Below the pieces are notes generated by a model that had not been told where the DNA came from, did no database searches, and worked only from the letters and a program-made list of their open reading frames with translations. The translations under genes and the position numbers were made by a program. From Bin5 sp965242905 (lineage in GTDB: Bacteria; Chloroflexota; Anaerolineae; Caldilineales; Caldilineaceae), in assembly GCA_965242905.1 (NCBI GenBank), contig CBDETM010000002.1, forward strand, positions 5,146,001 through 5,210,000: a stretch of 64,000 nt of DNA, read 5' to 3'. Position 1 is the stretch's first letter, and the number at the start of each line of letters is the position of its first letter. Positions 44,171 through 51,963 of this stretch are shown here, piece after piece.

Positions 44171-44201
44171 ATTCCTTTACAGGAGAGTGGACCGGGGGAC
44201 G

Positions 44202-44300
44202 CTGCTGCGAAGGAGCCTTCGCAGCAGTTGGCATAGAAGTCAGGGAGAAGGCCGGTCAACGCACGCAGAATAAGCACGTAGGCGTGCGCCAGACCGGCTT
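44202..44300. promoter_or_regulatory. Two stem-loops between binding-protein and permease genes (importer 2)
   Basis: A 12-bp perfect palindrome (CTGCTGCGAAGG-AG-CCTTCGCAGCAG, 44202-44227) and a long interrupted stem (AAGGCCGGTC near 44248 with GACCGGCTT near 44292, inner GCACGC with GCGTGC). No T-tract follows on the minus strand, so RNA protection or attenuation is more likely than simple termination. Confidence 0.7.
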
Positions 44301-44316
44301 CGAACAGGTTTTGCGA

Positions 44317-45639
44317 TTAGCCCAAGCCCTGCAGATCCCGAATCTCCTGCGCGGCTGCGGCAAGGGCCTCTTCCGCCCCGACTTCACCGTCCAGGACCTG
44401 GCCTTGGGCCAGAACAAGGACATCCCAGGCTTCGGACCAGCCTTCGCCCCAGACGAAAGGCAGGACGGCGGAATTAACCTCGGCGTACATCGTGAGGGCA
44501 ACCTGGCCGCCGTAAAACTCGACCGGCTCGTTCATAATGGGCCAGTCGAGCGCTTCGTGGAGTACAGGGAAGAGGGCTCCGGACGTCCAAAGAACCTCCT
44601 GTCCCTCCTGAGACAGTTGGGAATACTCAAGGAAAGTAAAGGCTTCGAGCTTGTGCTTGCTGGTTTCAAGGATGCAGAGCTGGGAGCCTCCCCAGGTGAA
44701 GGCGCGACTGCCGCCCTCCATCCAGGCGGGTAGTTGGGTCACGCCCCAGAGCCCAACCGTTTCTGGCGCGTTGCCTTCGATAATGCCGGCCAGCCAGATT
44801 GCGCCCGGGAAAACGGCGGAGGAGCCGTCCTTATAGGAAGCCAGTCCGATGTCCCAGGAGAAGTCCTGAAATACCGCGCTGGAATCCCACAGTGTTTTGA
44901 GAAAGGCGAGCGCTTCGACGGCATCGGACTGGTCGACAATTACATTTTGGAGTTGAAGATCATATATGCCTCCGCCCCGCTGCCACGTCCAACTCAGCCA
45001 TGGGAAGTAATTGTCCTTGGTAATGCCCCAGAGTCGATGCTCGCCGTCCGATGCCGCTGACAACTCTTCACCCGCGGCCATCCAGTCGTCATAGCTGCTG
45101 ATAGCGCCCGGATCGATGCCAAACTGCTCGGTGATGTCGCGGCGGTAGTAGAGAAGGCAAGGCGACCCATCCCATGGAACACCGTAATTCTTGCCTTCAT
45201 GGACGCCATGGTTGAGCTTGTAAGGGACGATTCTGTCCTCGTGGGGGGCCATGAGGTCGGTGAGGTCGGCCATGCCTCCGGTTGCGGCCCAAAGGGGAAG
45301 GTTGTAATCCTGGCTGCCGACGATGTCGGTCAGCTCGGAGCCGGAGACCATGGCGGTCATGACCTTCTCACTGTACCCCGTGCCCGAGTCGATGAATTCG
45401 ACCTGGATATCGGGGTGGAGATCGTTGAAGGCGGGCAAAAGGTCGCGGAAGGGATGGTTCCACCAGGAGATCAGGGTGACGTTGACGGGCTCCTGGGCGG
45501 GTGCTGCTGCGGATTCGGCAGCGGAGTCGCCTCCAGCAGGGGCTACGGGGGCGGCGCAGGCGGCGAGTGCGAGGCCGGCGGTGCCCAGACCGGCGGTGCG
45601 CAGGAGATCGCGGCGAGTCACTTTTTGTTGCATTGACAT
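44317..45639 (-). CDS. Extracellular sugar-binding lipoprotein of ABC importer 2
   Basis: About 440 residues, SBP_bac_1 type. The N-terminus has Tat-like VTRRDLLRTAGLG and lipobox LALAAC, then an Ala/Pro-rich linker. The mature part shows VTLISWWNHPFRDLLPAFND, VPWDGSPCLLYYRRDI and FTWGGSQLCILETSKHK, typical of carbohydrate-binding proteins. ATG 45639 is chosen because AGGAGC lies eight bases upstream; the frame is open to 45747. First gene of the operon binding protein, MalF-type, MalG-type, PhyH. Confidence 0.92.
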   Translation of the reverse strand: MSMQQKVTRRDLLRTAGLGTAGLALAACAAPVAPAGGDSAAESAAAPAQEPVNVTLISWWNHPFRDLLPAFNDLHPDIQVEFIDSGTGYSEKVMTAMVSGSELTDIVGSQDYNLPLWAATGGMADLTDLMAPHEDRIVPYKLNHGVHEGKNYGVPWDGSPCLLYYRRDITEQFGIDPGAISSYDDWMAAGEELSAASDGEHRLWGITKDNYFPWLSWTWQRGGGIYDLQLQNVIVDQSDAVEALAFLKTLWDSSAVFQDFSWDIGLASYKDGSSAVFPGAIWLAGIIEGNAPETVGLWGVTQLPAWMEGGSRAFTWGGSQLCILETSKHKLEAFTFLEYSQLSQEGQEVLWTSGALFPVLHEALDWPIMNEPVEFYGGQVALTMYAEVNSAVLPFVWGEGWSEAWDVLVLAQGQVLDGEVGAEEALAAAAQEIRDLQGLG

Positions 45640-45964
45640 TCTTGTTGCTCCTATTGGGCTGATAGTGGAAAGCGATAGTGCGGTAAGGAAACGGGGAAGG
45701 TCAGCTTTGTCGAAGCAAGAAAGGGCGGTACCGAAGGCTGGGGACAATTGTAGTGTAAGTGTTCAAGTGTTGTCAAGGTAGTGAAAGTACACAGGTGCAT
45801 CCCAGTATTGGGGTGGTCGTTGTCTGAATCAGGATTTTCAGGATTGAAAGGGATATTCAGGATGGCAGGCGACCGGTTGGTGTCTGTCGGATGAAGGATT
45901 CTGCGCGGGATGAGAGGGCGGGCTGCAGGGAGACAACGGAACGAGATGCACCCAAGGGACAGGG

Positions 45965-46247
45965 GTGCATCCCAGTTTTGGGGTGGGAATAGTCTGGCGG
46001 GGAATCGAAGCCAGCGGTGGCGGAAATCGTTTACAGGTTCCTGGTGAAACGCAAGGCAGGCAGGATGGCGGGGAGAGAGTGCCGCAGTGTTGTCTGCGGG
46101 GGACCGGCGGGACGTGGTCTGGCCGGACACTTTCGATTAGGCACCCGTCACCAATGTCGACACCCGGTCGATGAGGCATGTTGTTGGGGGGGGCGTTGCG
46201 GGGGCGGAGCCCCCGCACAAGGGAGGGCCGAATAGGCCCGACCGCCC
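45965..46247 (+). repeat. Composite intergenic repeat A, copy 5
   Basis: About 283 bp between importers 2 and 3, in the 45640-46584 gap. The left end GTGCATCCCAGTTTTGGGG is intact; part of the middle is missing; the double-hairpin right end is intact. An isolated left-end fragment (GTGCATCCCAGTATTGGGG) lies at about 45793. No gene is supported in the rest of the gap. Confidence 0.85.
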
Positions 46248-46254
46248 GGAACTG

Positions 46255-46287
46255 CAGTAGTCAGTAGTTAGTAGTCAGTAGTCAGAG
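46255..46287 (+). repeat. Heptanucleotide tandem repeat (CAGTAGT)n
   Basis: CAGTAGT units, one of them TAGTAGT, abutting repeat A copy 5 and followed by CAGAGACGGCGCT as at 30752. Confidence 0.75.
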
Positions 46288-46584
46288 ACGGCGCTCTGGC
46301 TGCTTCAGATTTTGTCGCGGAGTGGGCATGGTTTGGTCTCGGCCAGAGGTATACGATTGGTTCCCCCGGCCTGCGTTGGACCTGGCGATTGGCGCGGGGC
46401 GTCTCATGCGACTTGCCTAATGCGGGGATGGTCGGAGCGTCCTGCACCGGTCAAGCAGCGAACGATCCCAGGTTCTTTCCGTGCTCTGCCGGCAGCATTG
46501 GGCGGGCTGCTTTCATGGAAATGTAACGGCACGCAGACGGGGGATTGACCGGAAGATCCCGGACCAGGTTGGATAGGGGCAGGC

Positions 46585-47382
46585 TCACACTCCCAGATCT
46601 TTGAGGAGTTGTATTTTCTTCATTCGCCGCGGGTCTGCGGTTTCGAACAGCCGGTCGGAGACGAGCCTACCGGTCTTTTTCGACCATTTTTCGGAATACC
46701 ACTTGTTGAAGTTGGCGATGTGGTCGATTTCCCATTGCATGCGCGGCGCTGTGCGCATCATCCAGGCCATCTGACGCCGGTTGGCGCCTCCTCCCCAGGA
46801 GGAGTGCCAGATGCGCGTCTGGAAGGCGATTACGTCTCCTTTGTTGGCGGGCAAGTCGTAGCGTCCAGGGAAGTCCTGCGTCTCATAGCCGAGGACACGT
46901 TCGTCGATCTGCTTTTCGAGGTCGTTGTAATGGAGGGGCCACAGGTGGCTGCCGGGGATGAAGCTGAGGCAACCTTCCCCGGGCGCTACCTCGTCCAGAT
47001 AGAAAGTCAGCTTGGCCTCGATTGCAGGTTCGGGGGAGCCGCCATCGCGATGCCAGTTTGTGTCCCCATCATGGATCTGCCCGTCTGAACTGCCGTAGAA
47101 GATGCAATCTTCACCGAGCAGGTCTTCGGCAATTGCGGCCAGGTTGGGATGATCGAGAAGGTTGTAGAAGTATGGGTCGGCCTCGATAAGCGGGAGGATG
47201 ACGCGGTGCCCGTCCGGGAAGATGCGCGCCCCTGCTTCGGAGCTATCCCCCTGGGTCTCACCACGGGCGATGATTTCGTCGAACCGCCAGGAGAATTCGT
47301 CGACCTCTTCCGACGTGAGCGCGCCTTCCACTTTGACAAAGCCCAAGGCATGAAAATGTGTTATTTGCTCGCCAGTCAGCAT
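46585..47382 (-). CDS. PhyH-family Fe(II)/2-oxoglutarate dioxygenase (importer 3 operon)
   Basis: A 265-residue phytanoyl-CoA dioxygenase-family enzyme with a canonical triad: NWHRDGG (His111, Asp113) and distal His193 in RIWHSSWGGGANRRQ. SFIPGSHLWPLHY is the conserved SH segment. The N-terminal HALGFVKVEGALTSEEVDEF is typical. It lies 99 bp downstream of the MalF-type permease as the last gene of importer 3, repeating the transporter-PhyH arrangement of importer 2, although the two PhyH proteins differ considerably in sequence. Confidence 0.9.
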   Translation of the reverse strand: MLTGEQITHFHALGFVKVEGALTSEEVDEFSWRFDEIIARGETQGDSSEAGARIFPDGHRVILPLIEADPYFYNLLDHPNLAAIAEDLLGEDCIFYGSSDGQIHDGDTNWHRDGGSPEPAIEAKLTFYLDEVAPGEGCLSFIPGSHLWPLHYNDLEKQIDERVLGYETQDFPGRYDLPANKGDVIAFQTRIWHSSWGGGANRRQMAWMMRTAPRMQWEIDHIANFNKWYSEKWSKKTGRLVSDRLFETADPRRMKKIQLLKDLGV

Positions 47383-47481
47383 ATTTCGGTTCCTTCCTTT
47401 TGCGATTGGCTTGAGGAGCTCAGAGTGCGGGGCAGCCGGTACTCACGGCGTAGGGCCCAGTACTTTTCGGATTGGTGTTGG

Positions 47482-48420
47482 TTATGTGATCCGTCCCTCA
47501 TAGTATACGAGACGGTTCGATAGGCGGAACGAGATGACGGTGAGGGTCATGATCACAATGAACAGGATCATGCCCAGGGCGGCGGCGTATCCCATCCTGA
47601 AGTTTTCAAAGGCGTGGCGGTAGAGGTAGAGCACAAAGAAGAGGGTTGAGTTTGCGGGTCCTCCATTTGTGATCACAAAGCTGTTGGTAAAGACCTGGAA
47701 CGAACCAATGATACCGATGATGAAGTTGAAGAAGATGACAGGGGAGATCATGGGCAGAGTGACGTTCCAGAAGGAGGCCCAGCGGCCAGCGCCGTCCAGC
47801 GAAGCGGCTTCGTAGAGCTGTGTCGGCACGCCTTGCAATCCTGCCAAGTAGAGGACCATACCGCCGCCGACGGCCCAGAGGCTCATGGCGACAAAGGCGG
47901 GCAGAGTCCAGGTGGTGCTAAACAGCCAGTTTGGCCCGGTGATGCCGATGAGGCTCAGGGCGTAGTTGACGATTCCGGCTTCAGGGGTAAAGACCCATAT
48001 CCACATGTAGGCGACGGCGACACCGGATACCACAGCAGGGAGGTAGTAGATGGTGCGATAGAGTGACATGCCGCGCACTTTTTGGTTGAGCAGGACGGCC
48101 AGGGCGACGCCAAAGATTACACCGAGGAAGACCGTGCTAAGGGAATAGATAGCGGTGACCCACAGGCTTTTCCAGAACAGGGGGTCGCGGGTGAACATTT
48201 TGTCGTAGTTGGCAAGGCCGACAAAGTTAGGCGGTGTGAGGATGTCGTACCTGGTCAAGCCCAGGTAGCCAGCCGCGATCAGCGGGCCGAATTCGAAGGC
48301 CAGGAACCCGACAATCCAGGGACTGATGAAGAGATAGCCGGCTACGTTTTCAAACAGCGCAGTGCGCGACAGGCGCGTTCTGCGAAATGGGGACGAAGCC
48401 TGGCTGACTGCTGTTGCCAT
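47482..48420 (-). CDS. Sugar ABC transporter permease, MalF type (importer 3)
   Basis: A 312-residue inner-membrane permease. Helix one is AGYLFISPWIVGFLAFEFGP (about 27-46). The coupling loop is QLYEAASLDGAGRWASFWNV (about 202-221), followed by TLPMISPVIFFNFI. It lies after the binding-protein gene with a stem-loop between and before the PhyH gene. The gene order in this importer is MalG-type, binding protein, MalF-type, PhyH, different from importers 1 and 2. Confidence 0.92.
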   Translation of the reverse strand: MATAVSQASSPFRRTRLSRTALFENVAGYLFISPWIVGFLAFEFGPLIAAGYLGLTRYDILTPPNFVGLANYDKMFTRDPLFWKSLWVTAIYSLSTVFLGVIFGVALAVLLNQKVRGMSLYRTIYYLPAVVSGVAVAYMWIWVFTPEAGIVNYALSLIGITGPNWLFSTTWTLPAFVAMSLWAVGGGMVLYLAGLQGVPTQLYEAASLDGAGRWASFWNVTLPMISPVIFFNFIIGIIGSFQVFTNSFVITNGGPANSTLFFVLYLYRHAFENFRMGYAAALGMILFIVIMTLTVISFRLSNRLVYYEGRIT

Positions 48421-48457
48421 TGCGTGGTCTCAGTTCGTAGTGCGGAAGTGTGTTGCC

Positions 48458-48494
48458 GGGGACTGGCGACCGGATGCCGGAGTCACCAGTCCCC
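48458..48494. promoter_or_regulatory. Stem-loop between binding-protein and permease genes (importer 3)
   Basis: GGGGACTGG (48458-48466) pairs perfectly with CCAGTCCCC (48486-48494); an inner CCGG pair strengthens it. It starts 21 bases after the binding-protein stop on the minus strand. No T-tract follows. Confidence 0.75.
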
Positions 48495-48515
48495 TGGACA
48501 ATACTCTTCAATTCG

Positions 48516-49835
48516 TTAGACGTCTTCCAGGATTACGTCAATCGCCTTGGTGGCTGCGTCCATTGCTTCCTGGGTCGTCTTTTCTCCCAGGATGGCGAGT
48601 TCGTATTCGGAGCGGAAGGCGTTCAATATTTCCGTCGTGCTGGGGCCCCAGTACTCTCCGGTGGAGAGTCCGGTAATGGGCAGGTGAAGCGTCAGGAAAT
48701 CTGCCTGACGTTCGTTGGTGATGGCGCTCTTGACGGTCGCCTCCATGCGATAGTTGATGGGGAAGAGGGTAATCTGGTAGTCGAGTGAATCCTGGTTGAT
48801 CGCGCGCCAGATGAAGAACTCCCAGGCGGCGTCGATCTTTTCGGACTGAGACCATATTGCTTCCATGTGTACGCTGCCGGCATAGACATCGACAGCGGGC
48901 GGATTGGTGGTTGACGGCCAGAAGGTCATCCACTGGTTGGTGGTGTCGTTGGCGGTACGTTTGAGCCAGGTGTCCCAGTCGGCGAGGACCATCGGCCACA
49001 TGGCGATCTTGCCGCCAGCGGTGGGAAATTCTCCCAAGGCCTGATCTGCGCCAGGCTTCATGCTGAACTCTCTCCAGGCCACGAGCTGGTCTATGGCTTC
49101 GACGGCTTCCGGCTGGTCGAGCAGGCACTTGGATTCGTCTTCGTTGATGACTTGGCCGCCATTTTGCCAGATGGTGGTGAGATAGAGGTCAGCGGCCAGG
49201 AGCGGCGAGGTGATTGCGAAGGAATCGTCGCCGCGGTTCAGTTTGGGGCCGACCTCGGCGACGTCGGCCAGAGTCCAATCTTCGTTGGGCAGGTCGAGGC
49301 CGGCCTCTTCGAAGCGGTCCTCGCTGTAGGCAAGCCCACGCAGGATTACGGAGTTTGTGGGGAGTCCATATATTTCGCCGTCGACAGTGCCCCAGTCGCT
49401 GTCGGCGGGGAACTCAAAGTCGTCCATGACCACATCGGGATCGTTGGCGAGGAATTCGGTGATAGGGAGGGCGACCTTTTTGCGCTTGATTTGAATCCAC
49501 CAGGGGCCGCCGATGAACCAAAGGTCGGGGGCGGTGCCGGCGGCGACATCGATCAGCAGTTTATCGGCGTGTTCGCCCCAGGGGACGAGTTCAAATTCTA
49601 CATGAACGGTGTCGCTCTGCTCGTTGAACATATCGACCTGTTTGTCGAGCGGACCGATCACCTGTGCATAGCGGACGGAGGTCTTTTCCATGCTGGAGGC
49701 GGCATCATCCGCGCCGGCGTCAGCGCTTCCCGAATCCGGCGAGGGTCCTCCACATGCTTGCAGGAAAGGGACTGCGGCCCCGACGACGGCGGCACCGCGC
49801 AAGAACTGTCTGCGGCTAAATCTCTGGTTCGACAT
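48516..49835 (-). CDS. Extracellular sugar-binding lipoprotein of ABC importer 3
   Basis: A 439-residue SBP_bac_1-type protein. The N-terminus MSNQRFSRRQFLRGAAVVG is a clear Tat signal, followed by the lipobox FLQAC. The mature part shows HVEFELVPWGEHADKLLIDV, GTAPDLWFIGGPWW and GKIAMWPMVLADWDTW. It captures a carbohydrate or related solute for permeases 49926-50837 and 47482-48420. The ATG at 49835 is preceded by an AGGAGAAAG-like ribosome-binding site. Confidence 0.93.
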   Translation of the reverse strand: MSNQRFSRRQFLRGAAVVGAAVPFLQACGGPSPDSGSADAGADDAASSMEKTSVRYAQVIGPLDKQVDMFNEQSDTVHVEFELVPWGEHADKLLIDVAAGTAPDLWFIGGPWWIQIKRKKVALPITEFLANDPDVVMDDFEFPADSDWGTVDGEIYGLPTNSVILRGLAYSEDRFEEAGLDLPNEDWTLADVAEVGPKLNRGDDSFAITSPLLAADLYLTTIWQNGGQVINEDESKCLLDQPEAVEAIDQLVAWREFSMKPGADQALGEFPTAGGKIAMWPMVLADWDTWLKRTANDTTNQWMTFWPSTTNPPAVDVYAGSVHMEAIWSQSEKIDAAWEFFIWRAINQDSLDYQITLFPINYRMEATVKSAITNERQADFLTLHLPITGLSTGEYWGPSTTEILNAFRSEYELAILGEKTTQEAMDAATKAIDVILEDV

Positions 49836-49925
49836 GACTTTCTCCTTCTTCTTGAGAATGAATCGCGAATGCTCTTCTTGCTGCGAACTCTTGCCGGTCG
49901 AAATAGGTGCCAGAAGTGACTGACT

Positions 49926-50837
49926 TTAGCCTTTGATACCAGAAAAGGTGACCCCCTGGATAAAGTAACGTTGGGCGAAGAAGAATACCAGGAGCGGAGG
50001 AAGCAGTAACATCGTGGAGCCGGCCATCAGGTGGGGCATGTTCGGACGGACGGAAGACGATGCCGCGGTGGCCATGAAGTGAAGGCCTACAGCCAGCGTC
50101 AGCATGTCGCGGCTGCGCAGAAAGATGAGCGGACCGAAGAAGTCGTTCCAGGTGCCAAGGAAGGAGAAGATTGCGACCGCGGCCAGAGCCGGTTTGATCA
50201 AGGGCAGAGCGATACGCAGATAGATTCCGAGCCAACCGCAGCCGTCAATGCGGGCGGCATCGTCAAGTTCCGGGTTGATGGTCAGGATAAACTGGCGCAG
50301 CAGGAAGATAAAGAAGGCGCCGCCGCCGAACCAGGCGGGCACGATCAGGGGCAGGTAGGTGTTCAGCCAGTCAAGATCGCGGAAGAGGATGTAGAGCGGT
50401 ATGATGGTCACCTGGCCGGGCACCATCATCGTGCTGAGGACGAGAATGAAGATGGCATCGCGGCCAAAGAAGCGAATGCGAGCGAACCCGAAGGCAACCA
50501 GCGAAGCGCTCAAGAGCCGGCCGAACAGGACGCCCAAGGTGATGATCATGGTGTTTGCGCCGTAGCGGGGAAAGCTGAAGTAGTCGAAGAAGGCCTGTCG
50601 GTAGTGGACCCACTGAAACTCGCTGGGAATCCACTTGGGGGGGATGAGGAAGACCTCCCACTCCGGCTTGAGAGAGGTTGAAATCATCCAGAAGAGGGGC
50701 ACCAACATCGTGACGGTACCGATCAGGAGGACGAAATGGATGACCGAGCGTTCCATGGCGCGAATGAACTGCGCCCTTCTGCGAAGGCGACGTGCGTCTG
50801 AACCATGTGAATGCGGGGCGCCGAGTGTGGTTGCCAT
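49926..50837 (-). CDS. Carbohydrate ABC transporter permease, MalG type (importer 3)
   Basis: About 303 residues. Helix one is FVLLIGTVTMLVPLFWMIST (about 35-54). The coupling loop is ELDDAARIDGCGWLGIYLRI (about 192-211), followed by ALPLIKPALAAVAIF. The C-terminus is FIQGVTFSGIKG. A longer frame extends to 51140, but ATG 50837 with AGGGTGG upstream gives the normal permease start, and the extension is low-complexity. It is the first gene of the importer 3 operon. Confidence 0.9.
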   Translation of the reverse strand: MATTLGAPHSHGSDARRLRRRAQFIRAMERSVIHFVLLIGTVTMLVPLFWMISTSLKPEWEVFLIPPKWIPSEFQWVHYRQAFFDYFSFPRYGANTMIITLGVLFGRLLSASLVAFGFARIRFFGRDAIFILVLSTMMVPGQVTIIPLYILFRDLDWLNTYLPLIVPAWFGGGAFFIFLLRQFILTINPELDDAARIDGCGWLGIYLRIALPLIKPALAAVAIFSFLGTWNDFFGPLIFLRSRDMLTLAVGLHFMATAASSSVRPNMPHLMAGSTMLLLPPLLVFFFAQRYFIQGVTFSGIKG

Positions 50838-51006
50838 CGTCCACCCTAATGATGGGTGACCAAGGTAAGAATGAAAACAGTATATGCTGGGACAGATGGA
50901 TGTCAAAATGGTGAAAAAACGGGGCCTTGTGACACACGGTTTTGTGGCCCGTGTCCGGAAAGGATGCGGACAGGGCATGAGGACTCTCAGAGTTCTGTGC
51001 CCGCCA

Positions 51007-51849
51007 TCATGAGTCGTAGAAGAGGACAGGCTGGGCCTGTTGGATGATGCCGAGCTTGGTGGCGGAGGTGTAGAACCTTTGGAGGCTGGCGAAGCAGTCG
51101 ACGTCGAAGCGGTATTGGATGTTTTTGTGCAGATAGGCACGGCCGGTGGCGGCGCGGGTCTCGTTGTGTGGATAGTGGGCGCAGGCGATGTCGTCGAGAG
51201 CGGTGACGCCGGCCCGGCGAGAGTCGCGCACGGCCTGCAAGTGGGCAGGGGTGAGGGCGTCGGGCCGGCCGGTCCAGAAGGCGAAAACGAATGGGAGGCG
51301 GGTCATGCCTCGCCATTCTTCGCAAAGGTCATGTTTGCGCAGGCCCATGCCGACATGGTCGACGAAGAGGGCGCGGTCGCCGATGAGGAGGGCGGCGTCG
51401 CAGCGCTGGAGCATGGCGGGGAGGTCGGGGTCCATGGTGACGAATTCGGGCTCGATGTCGAACCATTCGGCGCAGAGGATGCGCATGAGGGCGGCGGAGG
51501 TCCGGGAGCTGGAGTCTAGGGCGACGGACCTGGCTCTTGTCAGCGGCTTGCGGGAGAAGGCGGCGACGGAGGCGACCGGTCCAATCGAGGTGACGGCGGC
51601 CCCGGGTACGACACGGTAGCGGGGTTCGTATTCGATGGAGGAGACGAGCGCGAGGTCGACTTCTCCATTGTGGAGCCAGGTGGAGACCTTTGCGGGCACT
51701 GCGTACTTGAGTGAGAAGAGGTCGGGGCGTTTGCCGAGACCGTGCCACAGAGGGCGGGCGTTGAGGTAGTTTACGCAGCCGACGCGAACTGTCTTTGTGT
51801 CGGCCTGGGGGGAGCATGCAGGGATATGGCGGCGTTGCCAGTTTAGCAT
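51007..51849 (-). CDS. mqnA: Chorismate dehydratase of the futalosine menaquinone pathway
   Basis: A 280-residue periplasmic-binding-protein-like fold enzyme. Motifs of MqnA: VRVGCVNYLNARPLWHGL (about 21-38), LHNGEVDLALVSSIEYE, VTSIGPVASVAAFS and VALDSSSRTSAALMRIL. MqnA dehydrates chorismate to 3-[(1-carboxyvinyl)oxy]benzoate, the first step of the alternative (futalosine) route to menaquinone. No other mqn gene is in the window. Some N-terminal residues may be extra if an internal start is used. Confidence 0.88.
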   Translation of the reverse strand: MLNWQRRHIPACSPQADTKTVRVGCVNYLNARPLWHGLGKRPDLFSLKYAVPAKVSTWLHNGEVDLALVSSIEYEPRYRVVPGAAVTSIGPVASVAAFSRKPLTRARSVALDSSSRTSAALMRILCAEWFDIEPEFVTMDPDLPAMLQRCDAALLIGDRALFVDHVGMGLRKHDLCEEWRGMTRLPFVFAFWTGRPDALTPAHLQAVRDSRRAGVTALDDIACAHYPHNETRAATGRAYLHKNIQYRFDVDCFASLQRFYTSATKLGIIQQAQPVLFYDS

Positions 51850-51963
51850 GATTAAGACGTCCTTGTCTTAAAGGGCCCCAAGGGGCTATGGAGTTTTAGG
51901 TTTGCAACCTACGAGAGACGAGATTGCAGCGAGCGCAGTGTCCAGTCATTGGACCTACCGGGC

